Assembly: GCF_012911975.1 (NCBI RefSeq)
Contig: NZ_SMDQ01000023.1
Coordinates: 1 to 64,000 of the forward strand
Direction of reading: 5' to 3'
Length of the DNA: 64,000 nucleotides
Origin: Nodosilinea sp. P-1105
Lineage (GTDB): Bacteria; Cyanobacteriota; Cyanobacteriia; Phormidesmidales; Phormidesmidaceae
In this document: positions 25,185 through 33,922 of the stretch, piece by piece
Numbering within the stretch: position 1 is the first letter of the stretch
Layout: the number at the start of each line of letters is the position of its first letter
Notes under the pieces: model-generated
The model's input: the letters and a program-made list of their open reading frames with translations, nothing else
What the model was told of the DNA's origin: nothing
Databases searched by the model: none
Position numbers and translations under genes: made by a program

Positions 25185-26735
25185 ATGCCCCGCTGGTTTA
25201 ATACTGCTGGTCCCTGCAACCCGGCTATCCACTACATGTTGCCTGCCACCGAACGGTTGCCCAATGTAGAGCGACTGGTGGCCCAGCAGGGGTATTTTGT
25301 TATCCACGCTCCCCGCCAAACGGGCAAAACGACAGCCATGCTGGAGATGGGGAAACAATTGACCGCCAGCGGTCAATACACAGCGGTGATGCTGTCGGTA
25401 GAAGTGGGAGCCGCCTTTAGTCAGGATCCTGATCGGGCCGAAGGGGCTATTTTAGATGCCTGGCGGGGGGCAGCTAATGTGCGGCTGCCCCCAGACTTGC
25501 AGCCCCCCCTCTGGCCTGCAGCTGATCCCGGTCGGCGAATTGGATCGGCCCTAGCGGCTTGGAGCCAGGCATCCCCTCGCCCCTTAGTGATTTTTATCGA
25601 TGAAATTGATGCCCTGCAAAATCAGGCCTTAATCTCTGTATTGCGACAGCTGCGGGATGGCTACCCGAATCGTCCCCAGGCCTTTCCCCAGTCCCTGGCC
25701 CTGATTGGCCTGCGGGATGTGCGAGATTATAAGGTGGCGTCTGGGGGCAGCGATCGCCTGAATACGGCCAGTCCTTTCAATATCAAGGTCAGATCCTTTA
25801 CCTTGCAAAACTTCAGCCGGGAAGATGTGATCGCGCTCTACCAGCAACATACCCACGACACTGGCCAACGCTTTACCCCTGCCGCCCTAGAGCATGCCGT
25901 TTACTTGACCGATGGTCAGCCCTGGCTAGTGAATGCCCTGGCTAAAGAGGTGGTGGAAGAACTGGTGCCCGATCCTGAGTTTCCGATTACAGACGCTCAC
26001 ATTGATCGAGCCAAAGAAATTCTGATTCAGCGCCAGGATACCCACTTAGATAGTCTGGCAGAACGGTTACGAGAGCCTAGAGTCAAAGCGATCATCGAGC
26101 CGATGCTGGCTGGCCAGGCGTTGGCAGACACCCCCCTGGATGATCGTCGCTTTCTGCTGGATCTAGGTCTACTGAAGCATGATCCCATGGGGGGCCTGAC
26201 GATGGCCAACCCCATCTATCGAGAAGTCATTCCCCGGGTACTCGCCAGTGGCTCCGAAGATTCCTTGCCACGCATTTCGCCGAGTTGGCTGATGCCAAAC
26301 GGAGGGTTAGATACCAACCAGTTATTAACAGCTTTTTTAACCTTTTGGCGGCAACATGGAGAGCCTCTGCTTAAAAGCGCGCCTTACCACGAAATTGCCC
26401 CGCACCTGGTGCTGATGGCTTTTCTGCATCGGGTAGTCAATGGCGGCGGCACCCTAGAGCGAGAGTATGCCATTGGCACCGACCGGATGGATCTCTGTCT
26501 GCGCTATGGCGATGTGGTTTTGGCCATTGAGCTCAAGGTTTGGCGTCAAGGGCGGACTGACCCCCTGCCGACTGGGCTAGAGCAACTGGATCGCTATCTA
26601 AGTGGCCTGGGCCAGGATACCGGTTGGCTGGTCATTTTCGATCGCAGAGAAGGCCTGGGTCCGATCAGCGATCGCACCACTGTAGAGCCAGCCACCAGCC
26701 CAGCCGGGCGACAGATCACCGTGATCCGAGGCTAA
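25185..26735 (+). CDS. AAA-like ATPase with C-terminal PD-(D/E)XK-type domain
   Basis: From ATG 25185 the protein has 516 residues (an open frame extends back to 25098 inside hemA). Residues 1-60 contain PATERLPNVERLVAQQGYFVIHAPRQTGKTT, with the P-loop near residue 43. Walker B is VIFIDEIDALQN. The middle is helical. At the C-terminus, MDLCLRYGDVVLAIELKVWR (about 434-453) has the D-xn-ExK spacing of the PD-(D/E)XK nuclease fold. Similar two-domain proteins are common but uncharacterised, and are sometimes suspected of defence or mobile-element roles. It sits between hemA and ureG. Confidence 0.75.
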   Translation: MPRWFNTAGPCNPAIHYMLPATERLPNVERLVAQQGYFVIHAPRQTGKTTAMLEMGKQLTASGQYTAVMLSVEVGAAFSQDPDRAEGAILDAWRGAANVRLPPDLQPPLWPAADPGRRIGSALAAWSQASPRPLVIFIDEIDALQNQALISVLRQLRDGYPNRPQAFPQSLALIGLRDVRDYKVASGGSDRLNTASPFNIKVRSFTLQNFSREDVIALYQQHTHDTGQRFTPAALEHAVYLTDGQPWLVNALAKEVVEELVPDPEFPITDAHIDRAKEILIQRQDTHLDSLAERLREPRVKAIIEPMLAGQALADTPLDDRRFLLDLGLLKHDPMGGLTMANPIYREVIPRVLASGSEDSLPRISPSWLMPNGGLDTNQLLTAFLTFWRQHGEPLLKSAPYHEIAPHLVLMAFLHRVVNGGGTLEREYAIGTDRMDLCLRYGDVVLAIELKVWRQGRTDPLPTGLEQLDRYLSGLGQDTGWLVIFDRREGLGPISDRTTVEPATSPAGRQITVIRG

Positions 26736-26788
26736 GTGCCCTAGCGGTGTAAGATACCAAGCATCCAAACGCTGAGGATCTGCCACTA

Positions 26789-27406
26789 ATGACGACACCC
26801 TTTCGTGTGGGGGTAGCGGGGCCAGTGGGATCGGGCAAGACCGCCCTGGTGGATTGCCTGTGCAAGGCGCTGCGCGATCGCTATTCCATTGCCGTTGTCA
26901 CCAATGATATCTATACCCAGGAAGATGCCCAGTTTCTAGTACGCAGCCAGGCCCTCAATCCCGATCGCATCGTGGGAGTGGAAACTGGCGGCTGCCCACA
27001 CACCGCCATTCGCGAAGATGCCTCCATGAACCTGGTGGCGATCGAAGACCTGGAAGCGCGGTTTCAACCCCTAGACTTTGTGTTCGTAGAAAGCGGCGGC
27101 GACAACCTGGCCTCTACCTTTAGCCCAGAACTGGTGGACTTAACCCTGTATGTGATTGACGTGGCCGCTGGGGACAAGATTCCCCGTAAGGGGGGGCCGG
27201 GGATTACCAAGTCAGACTTTTTGGTGATCAACAAAATTGACCTGGCACCCATGGTCGGTGCCAGCCTGGCGGTGATGGAGCGCGACGCGAAGAAAATGCG
27301 GGGCGATCGCCCCTTTGCCTTTACGAATCTTAAGACTCAGGAAGGTCTGCCCAAAGTGATTGAGTTTATTCAGTATCATGGCGTAACTAGCCCAGCCATA
27401 CCCTAA
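26789..27406 (+). CDS. ureG: Urease accessory GTPase UreG
   Basis: UreG uses GTP to drive nickel insertion into urease. The 205-residue protein has the P-loop [25 protein letters not shown], the metal motif [19 protein letters not shown] (CPH) and the NKxD-type NKIDLAP. All are intact. None of the urease structural genes are in the window. The urea transporter operon follows 192 bp downstream on the same strand with its own NtcA-type promoter, which links uptake to hydrolysis. Confidence 0.96.
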   Translation: MTTPFRVGVAGPVGSGKTALVDCLCKALRDRYSIAVVTNDIYTQEDAQFLVRSQALNPDRIVGVETGGCPHTAIREDASMNLVAIEDLEARFQPLDFVFVESGGDNLASTFSPELVDLTLYVIDVAAGDKIPRKGGPGITKSDFLVINKIDLAPMVGASLAVMERDAKKMRGDRPFAFTNLKTQEGLPKVIEFIQYHGVTSPAIP

Positions 27407-27484
27407 ACCCTACCCTAGGGGTTAGACACCCCCGAGCTGTTGTGCTAAAAAGTCTGATTTATTACGGGGAAGTTGAGGTTTTTC

Positions 27485-27526
27485 GTATCACAGACTACAC
27501 TTGCCTCTATTCACTACCCCTAATAT
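27485..27526 (+). promoter_or_regulatory. NtcA-activated promoter of urtABCDE
   Basis: GTA-TCACAGAC-TAC (27485-27498) is a perfect GTA-N8-TAC NtcA box. TAATAT (27521-27526) follows after 22 bases and fits the TA-N3-T -10 element at canonical spacing. NtcA activates nitrogen-assimilation genes under ammonium shortage. The transcript would start about 70 bp before urtA. Confidence 0.85.
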
Positions 27527-27598
27527 CCACTCTGAAGGTCTAAGCGCACTATTTGGGTAGCGAAAATCCTTTTTTAATTGAGTCAGGAGCGAGATTGA

Positions 27599-28906
27599 AT
27601 GGTACCTCGATTTAACCGACGTAAGTTTTTGGTGTATGGGTCGGCCACCCTAGGCACCTCGATGCTGTTGAAAGCCTGTGGAACTCCCACCGATACAGCG
27701 ACAGATACTGATGCCGACGGTGATGCCCCTGCTGCCGATGGTAATGGTGACACCATCAAAGTAGGTATTCTCCACTCGTTGAGTGGCACTATGGCTATCA
27801 GTGAGACCACGGTAGTTGACGCAGAACAACTGGCCATCAAAGAAATTAACGAGGCTGGGGGTGTCCTGGGTCGGCAAATCGAGGCGGTGGTTGAAGACGG
27901 CGCTTCTGATTGGCCCACCTTTGCTGAAAGGGCCGAAAAGCTGATCGACCAAGACCAGGTGGCCGTGGTATTTGGCTGCTGGACATCCGCTAGCCGCAAA
28001 GCGGTACTCCCTGTTTTTGAATCTAAAAACCACATGTTGTGGTATCCGGTGCAGTATGAAGGTCAAGAGTGCTCCCAGAATATCTTCTACACTGGGGCCG
28101 CCCCTAACCAGCAAATCGAGCCCGCTGTAGACTGGCTACTGGAAAATAAAGGTGATGAGTTCTTCCTGGTCGGGTCTGACTACGTCTTTCCCCGCACCGC
28201 CAATACCATCATCAAAGAGCAACTTGAGGCTCGGGGTGGCACCACCGTGGGTGAAGACTACCTGCCCCTGGGGAATACCGAAGTCACCCCAATCATCACC
28301 CGCATTCGTGCTGCCTTGCCCGACGGCGGCGTCATCTTTAACAGCCTCAACGGCGATAGCAACGTCGCTTTCTTTAAGCAGTTGCAAGGGGCTGGTATGG
28401 ACCCTGATATGTATCCTGTGATGTCGGTGAGTCTGGCGGAAGAAGAAGTGCGCCAGATTGGTAGTGAGTTCTTGGTGGGACACCTGGCTTCTTGGAACTA
28501 CTTCCAGACCGTGGATACCCCTGAAAACGAGCGCTGGGTGGCAGCCTTTAAGGAAGAATACGGTGACGATCGCGTTACCAATGACCCGATGGAAGCTGCT
28601 TACATCATGGTCTATCTCTGGAAGCAGGCGGTAGAAGCCGCTGGCACCTTTGATATTCCTGAGGTGCGAGCTGCGGCCTACGGGCAAACCCTGGATGCTC
28701 CCGAAGGTCCGGTGACCATGAATCCCAACCACCACCTATCTAAGACCGTGCGCATCGGCGAGGTGATGGAAGATGGCATGTTTGACATTCTCTGGGAAAC
28801 TGACGGCCCCATTGAGCCTGAGCCCTGGAACCAGTTTGTGCCTGAAACCACTGGTTTTGCCTGTGACTGGTCTGACCCTGACAAAGGGGAGCGGTTTGAA
28901 ATCTAG
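27599..28906 (+). CDS. urtA: Urea ABC transporter substrate-binding lipoprotein UrtA
   Basis: This 435-residue type I periplasmic binding protein captures urea. The N-terminus has a twin arginine (FNRRKFLVYG) and a lipobox (LLKACG, Cys about 27), followed by an acidic linker. This suggests Tat export of a lipoprotein. The body is typical UrtA: VGILHSLSGTMAISETTVVD, FGCWTSASRKAVLPVFE, MLWYPVQYEGQECSQNIFYTG. It leads the urt operon behind the NtcA promoter. A hairpin follows before urtB. Confidence 0.95.
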   Translation: MVPRFNRRKFLVYGSATLGTSMLLKACGTPTDTATDTDADGDAPAADGNGDTIKVGILHSLSGTMAISETTVVDAEQLAIKEINEAGGVLGRQIEAVVEDGASDWPTFAERAEKLIDQDQVAVVFGCWTSASRKAVLPVFESKNHMLWYPVQYEGQECSQNIFYTGAAPNQQIEPAVDWLLENKGDEFFLVGSDYVFPRTANTIIKEQLEARGGTTVGEDYLPLGNTEVTPIITRIRAALPDGGVIFNSLNGDSNVAFFKQLQGAGMDPDMYPVMSVSLAEEEVRQIGSEFLVGHLASWNYFQTVDTPENERWVAAFKEEYGDDRVTNDPMEAAYIMVYLWKQAVEAAGTFDIPEVRAAAYGQTLDAPEGPVTMNPNHHLSKTVRIGEVMEDGMFDILWETDGPIEPEPWNQFVPETTGFACDWSDPDKGERFEI

Positions 28907-28943
28907 ATCGCTCTTGGCTTTAGCCTAGCGTGATGGCGCTAGC

Positions 28944-28981
28944 TAATGGCGAGGGCGCAGTTATCTGAGTCCTCGCCATTA
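28944..28981 (+). terminator. Intra-operon hairpin between urtA and urtB
   Basis: TAATGGCGAGG (28944-28954) pairs exactly with CCTCGCCATTA (28971-28981). CATTTTCAAGG follows, so it is a weak terminator or RNA-stability hairpin. It would give more UrtA than membrane components. Confidence 0.6.
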
Positions 28982-29013
28982 CATTTTCAAGGCTAGGCCC
29001 CACAGCCCTGAGG

Positions 29014-30267
29014 GTGATCATTGGGTGGTCTTGGCTGGATGCACTGCGTTGGGTAGAACGTTTTCAGTCTGTTGTCTTTAAAGCGGTAAAAGCGGTGTTA
29101 GAAGGCTTGATTGGTGGCCTGTTCAACGGCGTCAGCATTGGTGCGGTGCTGTTGATTGTGGCCTTGGGGTTGGCTATTGTATTTGGACTAATGGGAGTAA
29201 TCAACTTAGCCCACGGCGAGTTGATGATGTTTGGAGCGTACACCACTTATATCGTGCAAAATGCTGCCCAAGAAATTGGCGGCATTGCTCCTGATATTTT
29301 TATTTTTGTGGCCCTGCCCATGGCCTTCTTAGTGTCTGCGGCGTTGGGGCTATTGCTTGAGCGCAGTGTGATTCGCTATCTCTACGGTCGACCGCTGGAG
29401 ACCCTGCTGGCCACCTGGGGGGTGAGCCTGATTTTGCGGCAGTTTGTCCGTAGCGTCAATTGGCCGATCGCGATTGGCTTAGTCATTTTTGCTGTACTGT
29501 TTGGCGTAGGACGTTGGTTGCTCAACCGCTACACCGACTGGGATCGAATCAGCCAGTGGGCTAATCCGATCTTTGTGGGGCTGTCAGCCGCGATCGCCCT
29601 GGTGGCGGGCATTCTGATTCAAAACGCTGGCAGCAACCAGTTTACCCGGGCTTGGTTCAGCACTCGCAACGTGGATGTGGCCACCCCAAACTGGCTGCGG
29701 GGCGGTGTCACCGTAGGCACGTCCCTGCAATTTCCCTACGCCCGTCTATTTATCATTGCTCTGACGATTCTATGTGTGGTTGCCGTGTATTGGTTTCTCA
29801 ACGGCACGGCCTGGGGCCTGCGGATTCGATCCGTCACCCAGAATCGAGGTATGAGCGCCTGCCTGGGGATTCCCACCGATCGGGTCGACGCCTTGACCTT
29901 TGCCCTTGGGTCTGGCCTGGCTGGTATTGCCGGGGTCGCCGTCACCCTATTGGGGTCTGTGGGACCCAACTTGGGGGTGAACTACATCGTTGATGCCTTC
30001 ATGGTGGTGGTGGTAGGCGGCGTGGGTAAGTTGGTGGGCAGCATTGTGGCGGCCTTGATTATCGGCATCGCCGTTTATCTGGTCGGCTCGGGTACCCTGG
30101 CTTTGCTGTTCCCGCCCACAGAAGCGTTCCAGCCCTTTATCGACTTCTTTAACTTCTTTGCCACCACCAGCATGGCCAAGGTGATGGTATTTGCCCTGAT
30201 TATTTTGTTCTTGCAGGTGCGGCCCGCTGGGCTGTTTCCCCCCAAAGGTCGTTCGGTGGAGCTATAG
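29014..30267 (+). CDS. urtB: Urea ABC transporter permease UrtB
   Basis: A polytopic LivH-type permease. The start is GTG 29014 (MIIGWSWLDALRW), giving 417 residues. Another GTG at 29095 (MLEGLIGGLFNGVSIGAVLL) matches the usual UrtB N-terminus better, so the first 27 residues are uncertain. Typical segments are GLMGVINLAHGELMMFGAYTTY and RPLETLLATWGVSLILRQFVR. The C-terminal part has VGGVGKLVGSIVAALIIGI. An additional hydrophobic stretch at about 150-200 lies between conserved blocks. The urtC start is 3 bp beyond the stop. Confidence 0.95.
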   Translation: MIIGWSWLDALRWVERFQSVVFKAVKAVLEGLIGGLFNGVSIGAVLLIVALGLAIVFGLMGVINLAHGELMMFGAYTTYIVQNAAQEIGGIAPDIFIFVALPMAFLVSAALGLLLERSVIRYLYGRPLETLLATWGVSLILRQFVRSVNWPIAIGLVIFAVLFGVGRWLLNRYTDWDRISQWANPIFVGLSAAIALVAGILIQNAGSNQFTRAWFSTRNVDVATPNWLRGGVTVGTSLQFPYARLFIIALTILCVVAVYWFLNGTAWGLRIRSVTQNRGMSACLGIPTDRVDALTFALGSGLAGIAGVAVTLLGSVGPNLGVNYIVDAFMVVVVGGVGKLVGSIVAALIIGIAVYLVGSGTLALLFPPTEAFQPFIDFFNFFATTSMAKVMVFALIILFLQVRPAGLFPPKGRSVEL

Positions 30268-30270
30268 CTA

Positions 30271-31449
30271 ATGGCAACAGATGCAACTATTCAGCCCCGC
30301 CGCGTTGTCAAGGCCAGCCAAAAGCGTAAGCTGGTCATCGAAGCCCTTGTTGTCATTGCGATCGCCCTGATTTTGGCCTTCGTGGTGCCGATGTTTTTGT
30401 CTGGCTTTCGGCAGAACTTGCTAGGACGGTTTTTGGCTTTAGCCATTGTGGCCCTGGGGATTGATCTGATCTGGGGGTTTACCGGGCTACTCAGCCTGGG
30501 GCATGGTATCTTTTTTGCCCTCGGGGGCTATGCCTTTGCCATGTTTCTGCAGCTTAACTCGCTGCCAGACGGGCAAATCCCTAACTTCTTTAGCCTCTAT
30601 GGGGTAAGCCAACTGCCCTGGTTTTGGGAACCGTTTTATTCGTTGCCGTTTACCTTGGTCGCTATTTTCATGATTCCGGCGATCGTGGCTGGGCTACTGG
30701 GCTACATGGTCTTTCGAAACCGGATTCGCGGCGTCTATTTTTCGATTTTGACCCAAGCGGCCTTAGTGGTGTTTTTTAACTTCTTTAATGGTCAGCAACA
30801 GTTGATCAATGGCACCAATGGCCTCAGTACCACTACCACTATCTTTATGGGGCAGCAGGTGGGTGGTGCTGACATGCGCAGCTTTTTCTACATCCTCACC
30901 GTCGTCTTTTTGGTGTTGATGTATGTCCTCTGTCGCTGGCTGACCAGTGGTCGGTTTGGGCGGCTGCTGGTAGCCATCCGTGATGATGAAAACCGAGTAC
31001 GGTTTTCAGGTTACGACCCCACCGCCTTTAAGGTGCTGGTGTTTGCGGTCTCCGGGGCGATCGCCGGGATCGCTGGAGCGCTCTATACGGTGCAGTCAGG
31101 AATTATTTCGCCCCAGGCTATGGATATTGCCTTTTCCATTGAAATGGTGATTTGGGTGGCCGTAGGGGGACGGGGCACCCTCGTGGGAGCCATTTTGGGG
31201 GCTGTGCTGGTGAACATGGCCCGCAGCCTACTGGGCGAACGCTTTCCTGAGGTTTGGATGTTCTTTCAAGGGGCGCTGTTTTTAATTGTGGTGACCACGT
31301 TGCCGAATGGCATTATTGGCTGGGCTCGTCGCCAGTTCGGTTCCAAGGTCAGCCAAGCCCTTGGCATTGCCCCCACCAACTTGCCTTATCTGGATGACAC
31401 CCCTGAACTTGAACCCCTGACCGACACCCCCGAATTCGTCGAAAAGTAG
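30271..31449 (+). CDS. urtC: Urea ABC transporter permease UrtC
   Basis: A 392-residue LivM-type permease with about 10 transmembrane helices. Conserved segments include LGIDLIWGFTGLLSLGHGIFFALGGYAFAM, FINFFNGQ-like FFNGQQQLINGTNGL, and the ATPase-coupling loop RFGRLLVAIRDDENRVRFSGYD. It forms the heterodimeric channel with UrtB. It overlaps no neighbour but follows urtB by 3 bp. A repeat-filled 170-bp gap separates it from urtD. Confidence 0.95.
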   Translation: MATDATIQPRRVVKASQKRKLVIEALVVIAIALILAFVVPMFLSGFRQNLLGRFLALAIVALGIDLIWGFTGLLSLGHGIFFALGGYAFAMFLQLNSLPDGQIPNFFSLYGVSQLPWFWEPFYSLPFTLVAIFMIPAIVAGLLGYMVFRNRIRGVYFSILTQAALVVFFNFFNGQQQLINGTNGLSTTTTIFMGQQVGGADMRSFFYILTVVFLVLMYVLCRWLTSGRFGRLLVAIRDDENRVRFSGYDPTAFKVLVFAVSGAIAGIAGALYTVQSGIISPQAMDIAFSIEMVIWVAVGGRGTLVGAILGAVLVNMARSLLGERFPEVWMFFQGALFLIVVTTLPNGIIGWARRQFGSKVSQALGIAPTNLPYLDDTPELEPLTDTPEFVEK

Positions 31450-31619
31450 GGCATCGTAGGGTGTTTAACGCCAAAGGCGCGGCTAAAGACAACGCGCAGC
31501 AACGTGCCTCAGTCTAGGCTTCCACCCAGCGCAATAGACCCTGTCAGTCCCCTCGGCCAATGGTGGGCATTGCCCACCCTACGCATTCACCCATCCACCC
31601 TGTCACCCCTCCCCCCCTC
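31450..31619. repeat. Repeat-filled gap between urtC and urtD
   Basis: GTAGGGTG near 31457 and CACCCTAC near 31576 bound a loose palindromic repeat that includes GGTGGGCATTGCCCACCC (self-complementary). CCATCCACCC-type C-rich sequence then runs directly to the urtD ATG at 31620. Confidence 0.7.
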
Positions 31620-32753
31620 ATGAGCACCAAAGTCCTCGATATTCAAAACGTTACCGTCAGCTTTGATGGCTTCAAAGCCCTTAGTAACCTCAACTTCTCC
31701 ATGGACGAGGGAGAGCTACGGGTGATCATTGGTCCCAATGGGGCCGGTAAAACCACCTTTCTCGATGTGATTACCGGCAAAACCAAGCCAACGGAAGGGG
31801 TCACGTACTTTAAAGGCCAAGACCTACGGAAATATAAAGAGCACGAAATTGCCCGTCTTGGTATTGGTCGCAAGTTCCAAACCCCTCGGGTATACCTCAA
31901 CCTCACGCCTCGAGAAAATTTAGATTTGTCGTGTAACCGGACAAAAACGATTTTTCCCACCCTGTTCAAAAAGCCTCCCACCGCCGAGAAGCGCACCGTC
32001 GGTGGCCTATTAGAAACCATCGGTCTCGATCACAAGGCTGACATCCCTGCCGCCCTACTCTCCCATGGGGAAAAACAGTGGCTGGAAATTGGCATGTTAG
32101 TGGCCCAATCCCCCGACCTGCTGCTGGTGGATGAGCCCGTGGCAGGGCTGACAGACGAAGAAACTGAGCAAACCGGTAACCTGCTAATGTCCCTGGCCGA
32201 AAGCCACTCCATTGTGGTGATCGAGCACGATATGGAGTTTGTGCGCCAGATCGCTCGCCAGGTGACGGTGCTGCACCAGGGTACCGTGCTTTGTGAAGGT
32301 ACCATGGACCAGATCCAAAACGATCCTAAGGTGATCGAAGTTTACCTAGGCAAAGAAACCAGCCTCACCCCCGAGCAAATGCTGCTACTGCGCATTGCCG
32401 CCACCATGGCCTGGGCCGATGATAACTTTGCCGATGTCCAGCAGCAGGTGATTCTCGATCGCCTGAGCCGCAAATTTGCCCACGCCCCAGAGGAGCAGGC
32501 AAGCTTGCGGGAAGATCTGAAAGATCTACTGGCCAAAGACATCCCCCTAGAAGAGTTGGTCCCCCAGTTGACGACTCCCGCCCAGCGGGAACAAGCCCTA
32601 ATGCTGAGTTACGAGGTGATTAGTTCCAATCAAATCAACGAAACCGAAGCCATCATTTACCAGACCCTGCTGAATTTGTTGGATCTACCCCCAGACACCG
32701 TTCGCCGCCTGGAGGCCGCCGCCCTGGAGGAATTGGCCGTACGGGGGGATTAG
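31620..32753 (+). CDS. urtD: Urea ABC transporter ATPase UrtD fused to a TerB-like domain
   Basis: The protein has 377 residues from ATG 31620 (MSTKVLDIQNVTVSFDG); upstream codons back to 31560 are repeat. Residues 1-246 are a normal UrtD ATPase: Walker A GPNGAGKTT, LIV-type signature LLSHGEKQWLEIGMLV, Walker B LLLVDEPVAGLT, and end VIEVYLGKE, where other UrtD proteins stop. In the same frame about 130 residues follow that look like TerB: LLLRIAATMAWADDNF and later ALMLSYEVISSNQINETEA, the two acidic helix repeats of that all-helical fold. No frameshift or second start is needed. The added domain may bind metal or a regulator (inference). Confidence 0.9.
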   Translation: MSTKVLDIQNVTVSFDGFKALSNLNFSMDEGELRVIIGPNGAGKTTFLDVITGKTKPTEGVTYFKGQDLRKYKEHEIARLGIGRKFQTPRVYLNLTPRENLDLSCNRTKTIFPTLFKKPPTAEKRTVGGLLETIGLDHKADIPAALLSHGEKQWLEIGMLVAQSPDLLLVDEPVAGLTDEETEQTGNLLMSLAESHSIVVIEHDMEFVRQIARQVTVLHQGTVLCEGTMDQIQNDPKVIEVYLGKETSLTPEQMLLLRIAATMAWADDNFADVQQQVILDRLSRKFAHAPEEQASLREDLKDLLAKDIPLEELVPQLTTPAQREQALMLSYEVISSNQINETEAIIYQTLLNLLDLPPDTVRRLEAAALEELAVRGD

Positions 32754-32927
32754 GGGAAATTTTGGATTTTGGATTTTGAATTCGATACCCCATCCCCCCC
32801 GTTCCCCATCCACCCATCCACCCCTACCCTGTGGGAAGCCGTTCCGCGTCTACACCCCATCACCCCCACCCTCTCCACCTCTCTCATCCACCCATCCACC
32901 CCGTTACTCATCCACCCATCCACCCCC
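32754..32927. repeat. TTTTGGATTTTGG tract and CCATCCACCC repeats between urtD and urtE
   Basis: ATTTTGG units (32759-32780) are followed by CCATCCACCCATCCACCCC-type sequence at 32807-32825, 32886-32900 and 32911-32927. The last block ends at the ATG 32928. Translation of this block in frame gives low-complexity HPSTP repeats, so it is not real UrtE sequence. Confidence 0.85.
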
Positions 32928-33680
32928 ATGACCACCACCCTCCCCACCCCCACCCACCAAGATCCCCTCACCGCTCCCATGGTGGAAATCTCTGGGCTCA
33001 ACTTCTACTACGGCGAAAGCCACATTCTACGGGACGTCAACTTGACAGTTCCCAGAGGGCAAATGGTCTGTCTGATTGGCCGCAACGGGGTGGGCAAGAC
33101 CACACTGCTGAAAAATATTATGGGAGTACTACGTTCTCGTACTGGAACGATTCGGTTTGAAGGGCAGGTAATCAATAGTTTTCCTCCTGATCGCCGGGCT
33201 CGGTTAGGGATTGGCTATGTGCCCCAGGGGCGAGAGGTGATTCCTCGTCTGACGGTGCGGGAGAATTTGCTGATTGGCCAAGAAGCGTTGGGTAGTCGTG
33301 GCAAAGCTCGAAAAGAAGTGCCGGAATCTATCTATGAACTATTTCCAGTGCTCAGGGATATGCTGGATCGGATGGGGGGCGACCTGAGTGGCGGGCAACA
33401 GCAGCAACTGGCGATCGCGCGCGCGATCATGGGCCAACCCAAACTGTTGGTGCTGGACGAGCCCACAGAAGGGATTCAGCCCTCGATTATTCTGGACATT
33501 GAGGCAGCAGTCAAAAAAATTGTCAAGACCACTGGCATTTCGGTGCTGTTGGTCGAACAGCACCTACATTTTGTGCGCCAGGCTGACTATTACTACGCTA
33601 TGCAGCGGGGCAGTATTGTGGCTAACGGTCCCACCCGCGAACTGACAAACGACATTGTTCAAGAGTTTCTGGCGGTATAA
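32928..33680 (+). CDS. urtE: Urea ABC transporter ATPase UrtE
   Basis: A LivF-type ABC ATPase of 250 residues from ATG 32928. The family usually starts at the equivalent of ATG 32979 (MVEISGLNFYYGESHILRD, 233 residues), so the first 17 residues are uncertain. Walker A is GRNGVGKTT, the signature is DLSGGQQQQLAIARAIMGQP, and Walker B is LLVLDEPTEGIQPS. An open frame reaches back to 32769 but only through the repeat. No Shine-Dalgarno sequence precedes either ATG. Confidence 0.93.
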   Translation: MTTTLPTPTHQDPLTAPMVEISGLNFYYGESHILRDVNLTVPRGQMVCLIGRNGVGKTTLLKNIMGVLRSRTGTIRFEGQVINSFPPDRRARLGIGYVPQGREVIPRLTVRENLLIGQEALGSRGKARKEVPESIYELFPVLRDMLDRMGGDLSGGQQQQLAIARAIMGQPKLLVLDEPTEGIQPSIILDIEAAVKKIVKTTGISVLLVEQHLHFVRQADYYYAMQRGSIVANGPTRELTNDIVQEFLAV

Positions 33681-33699
33681 CGCCAATATTGTCTACAGA

Positions 33700-33775
33700 T
33701 CACCAGCAATCTGCGGTATAGGTCAGCTAACCATTCCTGATACCTGACACCTATAACCTGACACCCTCAGCAACG
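33700..33775. repeat. CTGATACCTGACACC-type repeat after urtE
   Basis: TGATACCTGACACCTATAAC and neighbours are reverse-complement members of the GGTGTCA heptamer family seen at 22318 and 46729. The gap 33681-33922 has no other visible feature except a small palindrome at 33798. Confidence 0.55.
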
Positions 33776-33922
33776 GTGATCATATGTCTGCCAGGCAAGT
33801 ACAAGTACTGGTCAGGGGGCGCGATCGTCTCGGTTATTCAGTCACATTTCTTTCTCAGGATCAATAGTCAGGGGGCTGGCCATCTGCAACAGTAAAAGTG
33901 GATAGAACATGAAGTTAACCCT

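Noticed and set aside
32769-32927. N-terminal extension of UrtE through HPSTP repeats
   Set aside because: The sequence is the CCATCCACCC intergenic repeat. UrtE homology begins only near 32979.
33798-33809. AGTACAAGTACT palindrome as a LexA box
   Set aside because: The half-sites are 2 bases apart, while the cyanobacterial LexA consensus I know needs a wider spacing, and the next gene is an SDR.
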